Shown piece after piece: positions 8,656 to 16,180 of a DNA stretch of 64,000 nt (the stretch's first letter is position 1; each line of letters starts with the position of its first letter). Source of the DNA: Rhodospirillaceae bacterium UBA6219 (GTDB lineage: Bacteria > Pseudomonadota > Alphaproteobacteria > Rhodospirillales > Magnetospirillaceae); NCBI GenBank assembly GCA_002435715.1, contig DISD01000012.1:1-64000 (forward strand), read 5' to 3'. The position numbers were made by a program, and so were the translations under genes. The notes under the pieces are model-generated. The model worked only from the letters and a program-made list of their open reading frames with translations, searched no databases and was not told where the DNA came from.

Positions 8656-9026
8656 TCAAGTGACGCCAGCAAAGCCTGTCCGTCCGGGGTGATGTCGTCA
8701 CTGGGGCCCTGGGCCAAGGCTTGGCGGAGTGCATTCAAGCCCTGTCGCAAGACGTCGGGGTCGTCCTGGCCGGCTTGGATGGACCGGCACAAAAGCTGGG
8801 CGATGGCGCTGACCAACGGATAGCCGAAAGTTCCGGCCTGGCCTTTGATGTCGTGCAAGATCGCATAGCAGCGTTTCGGGTCGGCGGGGGCTTGCAAGCA
8901 GGCCAAGGCACGATCCAGATCGGTTTCCAGCCAGCGCGGATAATCGGCGGCAAGGTTGCCCAGGGCGGCTTCGGCCAAGGCCAGGGCGGCGGGATCCAAA
9001 AGAGGGTCGGCGCCGCCGTTGCTCAT
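8652..9026 (-). CDS. Hpt (histidine phosphotransfer) domain protein
   Basis: This is a 124-residue all-helical protein consisting of one Hpt domain. The phosphoacceptor is probably His58 in the motif LHDIKGQAGTFGY, which matches the family pattern H-x-L-K-G-x-[AS]-x-x-[FL]-G. Such proteins shuttle phosphate between receivers in a phosphorelay. Its ATG overlaps the stop of the upstream receiver gene by four bases (ATGA), so the two are made together. The partner receiver lacks the acceptor aspartate, so this Hpt protein probably exchanges phosphate with a receiver encoded elsewhere. Confidence 0.85.
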   Translation of the reverse strand: MSNGGADPLLDPAALALAEAALGNLAADYPRWLETDLDRALACLQAPADPKRCYAILHDIKGQAGTFGYPLVSAIAQLLCRSIQAGQDDPDVLRQGLNALRQALAQGPSDDITPDGQALLASLD

Positions 9027-9448
9027 TCCGCCGCCGAGCGTGAAGGATCTTGTTGGCGTTCGGGCGGGGCCAGCAAAGCGCCGGCCCGCTGCATCAGTTC
9101 GATGGCGGAAATGGGTTTGCCGACCACTTCGTCGATCCCGGCTTCCCAGGCCATTTCCAGTACCGCGTGATGGGTGCTGGTCGAGATGCCCAGAACCGGA
9201 ATGGTGGCCTTGCCGAATTCACCCCGGCGCAGACGATGGACGAACAGCAGGGCTTCGGTGGAATCGCTACCCAGACCCAGGATGATCAGCTCGGGCTGGT
9301 GCTTGATGGTTTGGGCGACGGCTTGCGAGACGTCGCGGGCCTCGGCGCAGTGACGGACCCCCAGGGCGGCCAGCAAGGTCGCGACCAAGCGGCGGATGTG
9401 GCCGCTGGCATCAACGATCAGGACATTGGGGCTTTTCGCTTCCACCAT
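9023..9448 (-). CDS. Degenerate CheY-like receiver domain protein
   Basis: This is a single-domain receiver of 141 residues. The fold signature is clear: VLIVDAS with an acidic Asp13, a conserved lysine at 111 (VVGKPIS), and the Ser/Thr switch position in VLGIST (89-90). The phosphoacceptor position, normally Asp in a PDLxxxD context, is Gly58 in PELIILGLGSD. The protein therefore probably cannot be phosphorylated in the usual way and may act as a phosphorylation-independent binding module. It is the first gene of a two-gene unit with the Hpt protein. I cannot assign it to a named pathway. Confidence 0.82.
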   Translation of the reverse strand: MVEAKSPNVLIVDASGHIRRLVATLLAALGVRHCAEARDVSQAVAQTIKHQPELIILGLGSDSTEALLFVHRLRRGEFGKATIPVLGISTSTHHAVLEMAWEAGIDEVVGKPISAIELMQRAGALLAPPERQQDPSRSAAE

Positions 9449-9606
9449 TCACACCCTGATCATCTGAGGTTAGTTATTAAGCATTCAATAAAGGTACAGT
9501 CCTTACCCGATGTGCGCAACATCCTTGAGGCAGATCAAGCGTCGGTCATAAAGCCATTGTATTCGTGTTATTCTTCGCACTCGCCAAAACCCAAGGGAGT
9601 TCTTGT

Positions 9607-10134
9607 ATGTTCAAGCGAATCATGTCTGCCGGGGCGGCGATGCTGGCGGCTTTGACCTCGGCCTGCGAGGACGGCCCCGCGACGGTGCCCGGAGGCTGGC
9701 GCAGCGCGGCGCTGTGGAGCACCATGGTCCATGCCAGCGCCAAGGGCCCGCTTTGGCTGGAAATCCATGGCCGCCCCTTCGCCGATGGTGACGCGGCCCT
9801 GGGCGACAAGGTGGCGGCGGCCATGTCCAACCAATTGGTCGGGCGCCAACTGGTGCTGACGGCGCAGCGCGATCAGGCGGCCAAGCCCGATACCAAGGTG
9901 GTGCTGGCCTTCAATCCGCCGGTCAATGCCGATCCCCGCGATCTGTGTGCGGGATCGGTCGCCACCGCCGCCGAACCAGGTGAAAAGATCACCGTGCTGG
10001 CGGCTTTTTGCGACAAAAGCGGCATGCTGGGATCGGTGCAGGGTTGGGTGGCCAAGGTGCAGGGGCTTGACGACCCGCGCTTCAAACGTCTGCTGGGGCA
10101 AGTGGTGCGCGACTTGTTCGGAACCGCTTCGTAA
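9607..10134 (+). CDS. Predicted lipoprotein of unknown function
   Basis: This 175-residue protein has a short signal sequence ending in a lipobox-like LTSAC at about residues 16-20, suggesting lipidation of Cys20 and membrane attachment facing the periplasm. The mature part contains GPLWLEIHGRPF and two further cysteines (about 132 and 151) that could form a disulfide. I recognise no named domain. The ATG at 9607 is preceded by AGGGAG at good spacing; an ATG at 9565 would give a non-signal-like leader. The gene is monocistronic between the divergent receiver-Hpt unit and the convergent tusA gene. Confidence 0.7.
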   Translation: MFKRIMSAGAAMLAALTSACEDGPATVPGGWRSAALWSTMVHASAKGPLWLEIHGRPFADGDAALGDKVAAAMSNQLVGRQLVLTAQRDQAAKPDTKVVLAFNPPVNADPRDLCAGSVATAAEPGEKITVLAAFCDKSGMLGSVQGWVAKVQGLDDPRFKRLLGQVVRDLFGTAS

Positions 10135-10213
10135 GCTCGCTTTGTCTATGGTGTCGCAGGACTAGACGTGGAAGCCCGCCAGATTCTGACGGAAGTCAAA
10201 AATTTGGCCGCCC

Positions 10214-10462
10214 TTATTTCTTGCGAACCAACAGGCGATGCGGCCCCGTATCGCTTTCGCCCTCTTCACGGTTCATGGCCAGGATTTCGTGACCCAATTC
10301 CGCTAATGATCGCGGAACATTGATCAAAGGTTCCGAACCTTTCAATCGGATTTCCGCCACCTGTAGAGGAAGCATCTTTTCGATCAGCAATTTAGCTCGG
10401 ACGAAAGTCATGGGGCAGACGTCGTTCGTAATGTCAAGCCGATGGTCGATTTGTTCAGTCAT
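10214..10462 (-). CDS. tusA: TusA/SirA-family sulfur carrier protein
   Basis: This is a small (82 residues) persulfide carrier. The family signature is DVCPMTFVRAKLLIEKM, with the reactive cysteine at residue 16 followed by Pro and the conserved Lys of the CPxxxxxxK pattern. TusA-like proteins carry sulfur from cysteine desulfurases to tRNA thiolation, molybdenum cofactor synthesis or sulfur oxidation. Several subfamilies exist and the neighbourhood (lipoprotein, mucR) does not say which applies. The gene stands alone and is divergent from mucR. Confidence 0.85.
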   Translation of the reverse strand: MTEQIDHRLDITNDVCPMTFVRAKLLIEKMLPLQVAEIRLKGSEPLINVPRSLAELGHEILAMNREEGESDTGPHRLLVRKK

Positions 10463-10561
10463 GCGTTTTTAGCCACTTGGGTTCTTGCTAATGGATATTG
10501 CTGTGTAAAGAAGAAAGAACTATATAGGCCACATTGATCTTAACCGGAGGCCTGCTCTTAA

Positions 10562-10984
10562 ATGTCGGAGCGTTCGAACACCAGCGACCTGCTGTCCTTG
10601 ACCACCGAGATCGTGGCCGCGCACGTCGCCAACAATACCGTGGCCGTGGCTGATCTGCCGCAGCTGATCAACGAAGTGTATCGTACCCTGGCCTCTGTCG
10701 GCAGCGCGCCGTCCGCGCCCGAACGTCCGCAGCCTGCCGTGGCGGTGAAGAAGTCGGTGCATCCCGATTACATCATTTGCCTGGAAGACGGCAAGAAGCT
10801 GAAGATGCTGAAGCGTCACTTGAAGACCGCTTACAACATGAGCCCGGAAGAATACCGCGACCGCTGGGGTCTGCCGGCCGATTATCCCATGGTCGCCCCC
10901 AACTATGCCGCGCATCGTTCGTCGCTGGCCAAGAAGATCGGTCTGGGCACCAAGCCGCGCAAGCGTCCGGTGCGCCGGGCCTAG
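10562..10984 (+). CDS. mucR: MucR/Ros-family transcriptional regulator
   Basis: This is a 140-residue zinc-finger regulator typical of alphaproteobacteria, where Ros/MucR proteins silence AT-rich promoters and control exopolysaccharide, motility or cell-cycle genes. The C2H2-type finger begins at IICLEDGKKLKMLKRHL and continues with the family segment MSPEEYRDRWGLPADYPMVAP. The tail is basic (KPRKRPVRRA). The second zinc-ligand position is a variant, as in many MucR proteins. A GGAGG ribosome-binding site lies shortly upstream of the ATG. The presence of exopolysaccharide-type genes at 54.7-59.9 kb is suggestive but not evidence of control. Confidence 0.9.
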   Translation: MSERSNTSDLLSLTTEIVAAHVANNTVAVADLPQLINEVYRTLASVGSAPSAPERPQPAVAVKKSVHPDYIICLEDGKKLKMLKRHLKTAYNMSPEEYRDRWGLPADYPMVAPNYAAHRSSLAKKIGLGTKPRKRPVRRA

Positions 10985-11040
10985 CTTGGGCTGGGGATTC
11001 ATTGTTCAGCGAATGGTGAATCAACCACAAATATTTTAAG

Positions 11041-11068
11041 GGCGCCGGGGGCATTCCGCTCGCGGCGC
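11041..11068 (+). terminator. Possible weak terminator between mucR and fur
   Basis: GGCGCCG and CGGCGCC form a 7-bp stem with a long loop, followed by a T-rich stretch interrupted by GG. It is weaker than the other terminators in the window. Confidence 0.35.
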
Positions 11069-11113
11069 CTTTGGTTTATGATCGGCCGCCATCAAAAAAG
11101 ACGAAGGACCGCC

Positions 11114-11545
11114 ATGGTTTCGCGTATCGAGCAGCGCTGCATCGACAAGGGCATGAAGATGACCGACCAGCGCCGGGTCATTGCCCGTGTTCTGTCGGAA
11201 GCCGACGACCATCCCGATGTGGAAGAGGTCTATCGTCGCGCCACCGCCCAGGATCCCCGCATCTCGATCGCCACCGTCTATCGCACGGTGCGCTTGTTCG
11301 AAGAAGAAAACATCCTGGAACGCCATGATTTCGGTGACGGCCGCGCCCGTTACGAAGAAGCGCCCAGCGAGCATCACGACCATTTGATCGACGTCAACTC
11401 GGCCCGGGTGATCGAGTTCACCAGCCCCGAGATCGAGGCGTTGCAGCGCGAGATCGCCCGCAAATTCGGGTTCCGTCTGGTCGGCCACCGTTTGGAGCTT
11501 TACGGAGTTCCGTTGACTTCCGGCGCCGAATCCGACGACAAATAG
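11114..11545 (+). CDS. fur: Ferric uptake regulator
   Basis: This is a 143-residue canonical Fur-family protein. The winged helix has MTDQRRVIARVLSEADDHP and SIATVYRTVRLFEE, and the dimerisation domain has the metal-binding EHHDHLID motif. In many alphaproteobacteria this orthologue senses manganese (Mur) or controls only part of the iron response, because Irr carries the rest. An Irr-like protein is encoded at 3106. The ATG at 11114 follows GAAGGA; an ATG at 11078 would add twelve unconserved basic residues. The olsB gene begins 51 bases downstream. Confidence 0.9.
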   Translation: MVSRIEQRCIDKGMKMTDQRRVIARVLSEADDHPDVEEVYRRATAQDPRISIATVYRTVRLFEEENILERHDFGDGRARYEEAPSEHHDHLIDVNSARVIEFTSPEIEALQREIARKFGFRLVGHRLELYGVPLTSGAESDDK

Positions 11546-11596
11546 CCGAAGGGGCGTTGGGGGTATTCCCGCGCCAAGTCTAGCAGGCGAGGATCA

Positions 11597-12403
11597 ATGA
11601 GTTCCGACGAGACCGAAGGCCAAGGCGCTGAATCGCGCCTTGAGGTGCGTCTGGCCGCCAACGAGGAAGAAATCGTCGCCGCTCAGGCGCTGCGCTATCG
11701 GGTGTTCTATGACGAGATGGGGGCCAAGCCCACCTCTGACATGGCCGCCCGGCAATCCGATTTCGACGATTTCGATTCCATCTGCGACCACCTGCTGGTG
11801 CTGGACCATGACCGCGGTCAGGGCGGCAAGGCGGTGGTCGGCACCTATCGGCTGATCCGTCGGAGCGTGGGCGAGGCCCATGGGCGGTTCTACACCGCCG
11901 GCGAATACGACATCTCGAAGATCCTGGACAAGGGCGGCAACTTCATGGAGTTGGGCCGTTCTTGCGTCGACAAGGATTACCGCACCGGCACCACCATGCA
12001 GATCATGTGGGCGGGTATCGCCCATTACGTCTGGCAGCACGGCATCGATCTGATGTTCGGCTGCGCCTCGTTGCCCGGCACCGATCCGGCGGCACTGGCC
12101 ACCCAATTGTCCTATCTGCACCATTTCCACCTGGCGCCGGAAGAAATCCGCCCGCGCGCCCTGGACGATCTTTACGTGGACATGAACCTGACTCCGCAGG
12201 ATGAGCTGAACCCGCGCCGTTCGCTGGCCTCGTTGCCGCCTTTGGTCAAGGGCTATCTGCGTCTGGGCGGTTTCGTCGGCGACGGTGCGGTCATCGACCA
12301 TCAGTTCAACACCACCGACGTCTGCGTCATGGTCAAGACCGAATTGGTGACCGCCAAATACGTCAAGCATTACGACCGCTCGCGCGACGCCCAGGGATCG
12401 TGA
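11597..12403 (+). CDS. olsB: L-ornithine N-alpha-acyltransferase
   Basis: OlsB transfers a 3-hydroxyacyl group from acyl-ACP to the alpha-amino group of ornithine, the first step to phosphorus-free ornithine lipids. The 268-residue protein has the GNAT-like OlsB fold, with ALRYRVFYDEMGA near the start, FMELGRSCVDKDYR in the middle, and LMFGCASLPGTDP, the segment long annotated as haemolysin-like. The assignment is supported strongly by the PlsC-type acyltransferase 10 bases downstream, reproducing the olsB-olsA order known in other alphaproteobacteria. Synthesis often rises under phosphate limitation; I did not recognise a Pho box. Confidence 0.88.
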   Translation: MSSDETEGQGAESRLEVRLAANEEEIVAAQALRYRVFYDEMGAKPTSDMAARQSDFDDFDSICDHLLVLDHDRGQGGKAVVGTYRLIRRSVGEAHGRFYTAGEYDISKILDKGGNFMELGRSCVDKDYRTGTTMQIMWAGIAHYVWQHGIDLMFGCASLPGTDPAALATQLSYLHHFHLAPEEIRPRALDDLYVDMNLTPQDELNPRRSLASLPPLVKGYLRLGGFVGDGAVIDHQFNTTDVCVMVKTELVTAKYVKHYDRSRDAQGS

Positions 12404-12413
12404 AGCCCGGCCC

Positions 12414-13223
12414 ATGACCAATCGTTTCGTCGCCATTCTCCGTTTCCTGGGCTTCGTGCTGTGGACCTTGCTGGCCATCCCGCCTTATCTGGTGCTGTTG
12501 GCTGCCGGCTCGCGCCGCTGCGCCGATTACACCCGGGGCTATTTCAAGGTGGTCACCCGCATCTGCGGCTTCATCGTCAAAGTGCGCGGCGACATGGTGG
12601 AAAGCGCCCATCCGGTGCTTTACGTCGGCAACCACGCCAGTTACCTGGACATCATCATCCTGGGCAGCGTCATCAAGGCCAATTTCGTCGCCAAGGCGGA
12701 AGTGGCGGGGTGGCCCGGTTTCGGCTTTTTGGCGCGCCTTGCGCGGACCGTCTTCGTCGCCCGCAAACGCGGCGGCGCGGCGGGCGAACGCGACAGCCTG
12801 ACCAAGCGTCTGGCCTCGGGTGATTCGCTGATCTTGTTTCCCGAAGGGACGTCCGACGACGGCAACCGCGTGCTGGCGTTCAAAAGCTCGCTGTTCGCGG
12901 TGGCGGAAATGAAGGGCCCCGACGGCTTGCCGCTGCCGGTGCAGCCGTTTTCCATCGCCTATACCCGTCTGGACGGCATGCCGGTCTGCCGGGCGCTGCG
13001 TCCCTATTACGCCTGGTACGGCGACATGACCCTGGCTGGCCATCTGCTGGATGCGCTGGGCCTGGGCGAGGCGCAGGTCGAGATCGTCTTCCATCCGCCG
13101 GTGTCGTTGAGGGATTTCGCCGACCGCAAGGGATTGTCCAACCATTGTCACGACGTGGTGGCGCAGGGGGTGGTCAAGGCCTTGGCCGGACGGCTGGACG
13201 GTCCTGTCCGGGCGACCCATTGA
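12414..13223 (+). CDS. olsA: Lyso-ornithine lipid O-acyltransferase, PlsC family
   Basis: OlsA acylates the hydroxyl of lyso-ornithine lipid to complete ornithine lipid; the same fold makes phosphatidic acid in PlsC. The 269-residue protein has an N-terminal membrane helix (about 8-30), the catalytic H-x4-D motif in NHASYLD, and the acceptor-binding motif FPEGTSDDG. Location directly after olsB is the reason to prefer OlsA over a general 1-acylglycerol-3-phosphate acyltransferase. Both activities may coexist. Confidence 0.82.
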   Translation: MTNRFVAILRFLGFVLWTLLAIPPYLVLLAAGSRRCADYTRGYFKVVTRICGFIVKVRGDMVESAHPVLYVGNHASYLDIIILGSVIKANFVAKAEVAGWPGFGFLARLARTVFVARKRGGAAGERDSLTKRLASGDSLILFPEGTSDDGNRVLAFKSSLFAVAEMKGPDGLPLPVQPFSIAYTRLDGMPVCRALRPYYAWYGDMTLAGHLLDALGLGEAQVEIVFHPPVSLRDFADRKGLSNHCHDVVAQGVVKALAGRLDGPVRATH

Positions 13224-13243
13224 GGTTTCAACCTGTGGATATC

Positions 13244-13271
13244 TTGACTCTTGGGGCAGGAATGCTAGCTT
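13244..13271 (+). promoter_or_regulatory. Candidate sigma-70-like promoter of the miaB operon
   Basis: TTGACT and TAGCTT are separated by 16 bases in the 136-bp gap between olsA and miaB. It would drive miaB-phoH-ybeY-corC-lnt. Confidence 0.45.
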
Positions 13272-13359
13272 CTGAAACGTGTGAAGGGTGGTCCCGCGGC
13301 GGGGCCATCGTTATTGTCATTGGAAGCGCCGGCGGCGAAAGGGCCGCAGGCGGACGGCA

Positions 13360-14685
13360 TTGACCAAGAAACTTTTCGTCAAGACCTATGGTTGCCAGAT
13401 GAACGTCTATGACTCGGCCCGCATGGCCGACGTCCTGGCGCCGCTTGGCTATGGCCCCGGTGAATCGCCCGACGATGCCGACATGGTCATCTTGAACACC
13501 TGCCACATCCGCGAAAAGGCGTCCGAGAAAGTGTTCTCGGAACTGGGCCGACTGCGCCAGATCAAGACCGAACGCGACGGCAAGCTGATCATCGCGGTGG
13601 CCGGCTGCGTCGCCCAGGCGGAAGGCGAGGAAATCCTGCGTCGTGCCCCCTTCGTCGACATCGTGCTGGGGCCGCAGACCTATCACCGGCTGCCGGAAAT
13701 GGTGGCGATGGCGTCGCGGGCCGGCAATGCCGTGCTGGACACCGAGTTCCCGGCGGAACCGAAATTCGATTCCCTGCCCGACGCCCGTGCCGATGGACCG
13801 GCGGCCTTCTTGTCGGTGCAAGAAGGCTGCGACAAGTTCTGCACCTTCTGCGTCGTCCCCTATACCCGGGGCGGCGAATATTCCCGCCCGCTGGCCGCCA
13901 TCGTGGACGAAGCGAAGAAACTGGTGGACCAGGGCGTGGTGGAAATCACCCTGTTGGGCCAAAACGTCAACGCCTGGCACGGCGACGCCATGGGCTTTGG
14001 CGGGCTGATCCGTCAATTGGCCAAGATCGACGGGCTGGCCCGCATCCGCTTCACCACGTCCCATCCGCGCGACATGGACGACGATTTGATCGCCGCCCAT
14101 GGCGAAGTGGACAAACTGATGCCCTTCCTGCATCTGCCGCTGCAAAGCGGCTCGGATCGCATCCTGGAGGCCATGAACCGCAAGCACGACCGCGAAACCT
14201 ATTTGCGTTTGGTGGAAAAGCTGCGAAATGCCCGGCCCGATCTGGCGCTGTCGTCGGATTTCATCGTCGGCTTCCCCGGTGAAACCGATGCCGATTTCGA
14301 AGACACGCTGGACATGGTGCGCCGGGTCGGCTTCGTGAACACCTATTCCTTCAAATATTCGCCCCGCCCCGGCACACCGGCGGCGGCCATGCCCAACCAA
14401 GTGGCGGAAGAGGTCAAGGAAGCCCGGCTGACCCAGTTGCAGGATCTGCTGCAGGCCCAGACCGACCGCTTCAACGCTGATTGCCTGGGCCGTGAAATGG
14501 ACGTGGTGCTGGACCGTTCGGGCAAGCATGCCGGCCAGTTGATCGGCCGCTCGCCCTATATGCAGCCGGTCCATGTGGACGACGTCGCCCATCTGCGCGA
14601 CCAATTGGTCCGCGTGCGCATCTCGGAAATCCACCCGCGCAGTCTGAAGGGCGTGGTGATCGAAGCGGAAAGGAAACGCGCGTGA
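13360..14685 (+). CDS. miaB: tRNA-2-methylthio-N6-dimethylallyladenosine synthase
   Basis: MiaB is a radical-SAM methylthiotransferase that adds a methylthio group to i6A37 of tRNAs reading UNN codons. The 441-residue protein has an N-terminal UPF0004 domain with three cluster cysteines (YGCQMN, NTCHIREKA, AGCVAQ), a radical-SAM CxxxCxxC site in EGCDKFCTFCVVPYTRG, and a C-terminal TRAM domain. I chose the TTG at 13360 because it begins the conserved KLFVKTYGCQMN segment. An ATG at 13288 would add a 24-residue arginine-rich leader with no counterpart in the family. Its stop overlaps the phoH start (GTGA). Confidence 0.93.
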   Translation: MTKKLFVKTYGCQMNVYDSARMADVLAPLGYGPGESPDDADMVILNTCHIREKASEKVFSELGRLRQIKTERDGKLIIAVAGCVAQAEGEEILRRAPFVDIVLGPQTYHRLPEMVAMASRAGNAVLDTEFPAEPKFDSLPDARADGPAAFLSVQEGCDKFCTFCVVPYTRGGEYSRPLAAIVDEAKKLVDQGVVEITLLGQNVNAWHGDAMGFGGLIRQLAKIDGLARIRFTTSHPRDMDDDLIAAHGEVDKLMPFLHLPLQSGSDRILEAMNRKHDRETYLRLVEKLRNARPDLALSSDFIVGFPGETDADFEDTLDMVRRVGFVNTYSFKYSPRPGTPAAAMPNQVAEEVKEARLTQLQDLLQAQTDRFNADCLGREMDVVLDRSGKHAGQLIGRSPYMQPVHVDDVAHLRDQLVRVRISEIHPRSLKGVVIEAERKRA

Positions 14686-15662
14686 GCGAGGTATCGCCCC
14701 GGCAAACCACCCTGGTACGCGAGTTCCACAACAACGCCCTGTCGCAAGTGCTGTTCGGCCCCCACAACGTCAATTTGGACCGGTTGGAACATCTGCTGGG
14801 GGTGGCGCTGAACGCAAGGGGCAATTCGGTCAGCATTTCCGGCACCCCGGAATCGGCGGCGGAAGCCGCGCGCGTCCTGGACGACCTTTACGCCCTGGCC
14901 AGCAAGCAGGGCCATCTGGAAAGCGCCGATGTGGACGCCGCCACCCGCATGACCGAACCGAAAGCCAGCGCCGACGATCTGGTGCTGCGCACCCGCAAGC
15001 GCCATATCGCGCCCCGTACGCCCACCCAGGCCGATTACCTGATGGCGCTGGAACAATGCCCGCTGGTGTTCGGCTGCGGTCCGGCCGGTACCGGCAAGAC
15101 CTATCTGGCGGTGGCCAAGGCGGTGTCGATGATGCTGCGGGGCGAGGTCGACCGCATCATCCTGTCGCGCCCGGCGGTGGAAGCCGGCGAACGTCTGGGT
15201 TTCCTGCCCGGCGACCTGAAGGAAAAGGTCGATCCTTATCTGCGGCCGCTTTACGACGCGTTGCACGACATGCTGCCCGGCGACCAGGTGATGAAGAAGC
15301 TGGCGGCCGGCGAGATCGAAGTGGCGCCCCTGGCCTTCATGCGCGGGCGTACCTTGGCCAATTCCTTCATCATCTTGGACGAAGCGCAGAACACTTCGGC
15401 CATGCAGATGAAGATGTTCCTGACCCGTTTGGGTGAAAATTCGCGCATGGTGATCACCGGCGACCTGTCGCAGACCGATCTGCCGCCGGGCACCAAATCG
15501 GGTCTGCGCGACGCGTTGGAGACCCTGGAGGGGATCCCCGGCGTGTCCTTCGTCACCTTCACCGACCGCGACGTGGTGCGCCACGATCTGGTCACCCGCA
15601 TTGTCCGCGCCTATGACCGGGTCGAGCGCGAGCGCAAGGCCGCCAAGGGAGAAAACTTTTGA
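14682..15662 (+). CDS. phoH: PhoH-like ATPase
   Basis: This is a 326-residue P-loop ATPase of the PhoH/YbeZ family, implicated in RNA metabolism and physically linked to YbeY in other bacteria. Walker A is GPAGTGKT at residues 133-140 and Walker B lies in SFIILDEAQNTS; further conserved segments are LSRPAVEAGERLGFLPGD and TRLGENSRMVITGDLSQ. The start is GTG at 14682, overlapping the miaB stop, and the end overlaps the ybeY start. The miaB-phoH-ybeY-corC-lnt order is widely conserved in proteobacteria. Confidence 0.93.
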   Translation: MSEVSPRQTTLVREFHNNALSQVLFGPHNVNLDRLEHLLGVALNARGNSVSISGTPESAAEAARVLDDLYALASKQGHLESADVDAATRMTEPKASADDLVLRTRKRHIAPRTPTQADYLMALEQCPLVFGCGPAGTGKTYLAVAKAVSMMLRGEVDRIILSRPAVEAGERLGFLPGDLKEKVDPYLRPLYDALHDMLPGDQVMKKLAAGEIEVAPLAFMRGRTLANSFIILDEAQNTSAMQMKMFLTRLGENSRMVITGDLSQTDLPPGTKSGLRDALETLEGIPGVSFVTFTDRDVVRHDLVTRIVRAYDRVERERKAAKGENF

Positions 15663-16180
15663 GCACCGCTGAAATCGATGTCGCCGTCTCTATCGAGGAC
15701 GAGGCCTGGACCACGGCCCTGCCCGGGGCCGAGGAATTGTGCCGGACCATGGCGGCGGCGACCATCGCCGAGGCGGCGGGTGACCTGGACGGCCCCAGCG
15801 TCGAAATCAGCGTGGTGCTGACCAATGACCCGGCAGTGCAGGAACTGAACCGCGATTATCGTAACCAGGACAAGCCGACCAACGTGCTGAGCTTCGCCGC
15901 CCTGGACGACGACGACGCCCCGGTGGTGGTGGGTGCCCCCATCTTGTTGGGCGACATCATCCTGGCCTATGAGACCTGTGCCCGCGAAGCAACCGAGCAA
16001 GGCAAGACCGTCGCCCATCACACCGCCCATCTGGTGGTCCATGGGGTGCTGCATCTGTTGGGCTGGGACCACGAAGAAGACGAAGCGGAAGCGGAAGAGA
16101 TGGAGCGTCTGGAAACGCGCATCCTGGCCGCTTTCGGCATCAACAATCCGTATGCCGAGGGAGAGGGGCTGGGATCATGA
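15659..16180 (+). CDS. ybeY: Endoribonuclease YbeY (rRNA maturation factor)
   Basis: YbeY is a zinc-dependent RNase needed for 16S rRNA 3'-end maturation and ribosome quality control. The 173-residue protein carries the metal site H-x3-H-x5-H as VHGVLHLLGWDH (His128, His132, His138) and the upstream segment LNRDYRNQDKPTNVLSF typical of the family. The TTG start at 15659 overlaps the phoH stop (TTGA) and has AGGGAG upstream. The stop overlaps the corC ATG by four bases. Confidence 0.93.
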   Translation: MSTAEIDVAVSIEDEAWTTALPGAEELCRTMAAATIAEAAGDLDGPSVEISVVLTNDPAVQELNRDYRNQDKPTNVLSFAALDDDDAPVVVGAPILLGDIILAYETCAREATEQGKTVAHHTAHLVVHGVLHLLGWDHEEDEAEAEEMERLETRILAAFGINNPYAEGEGLGS

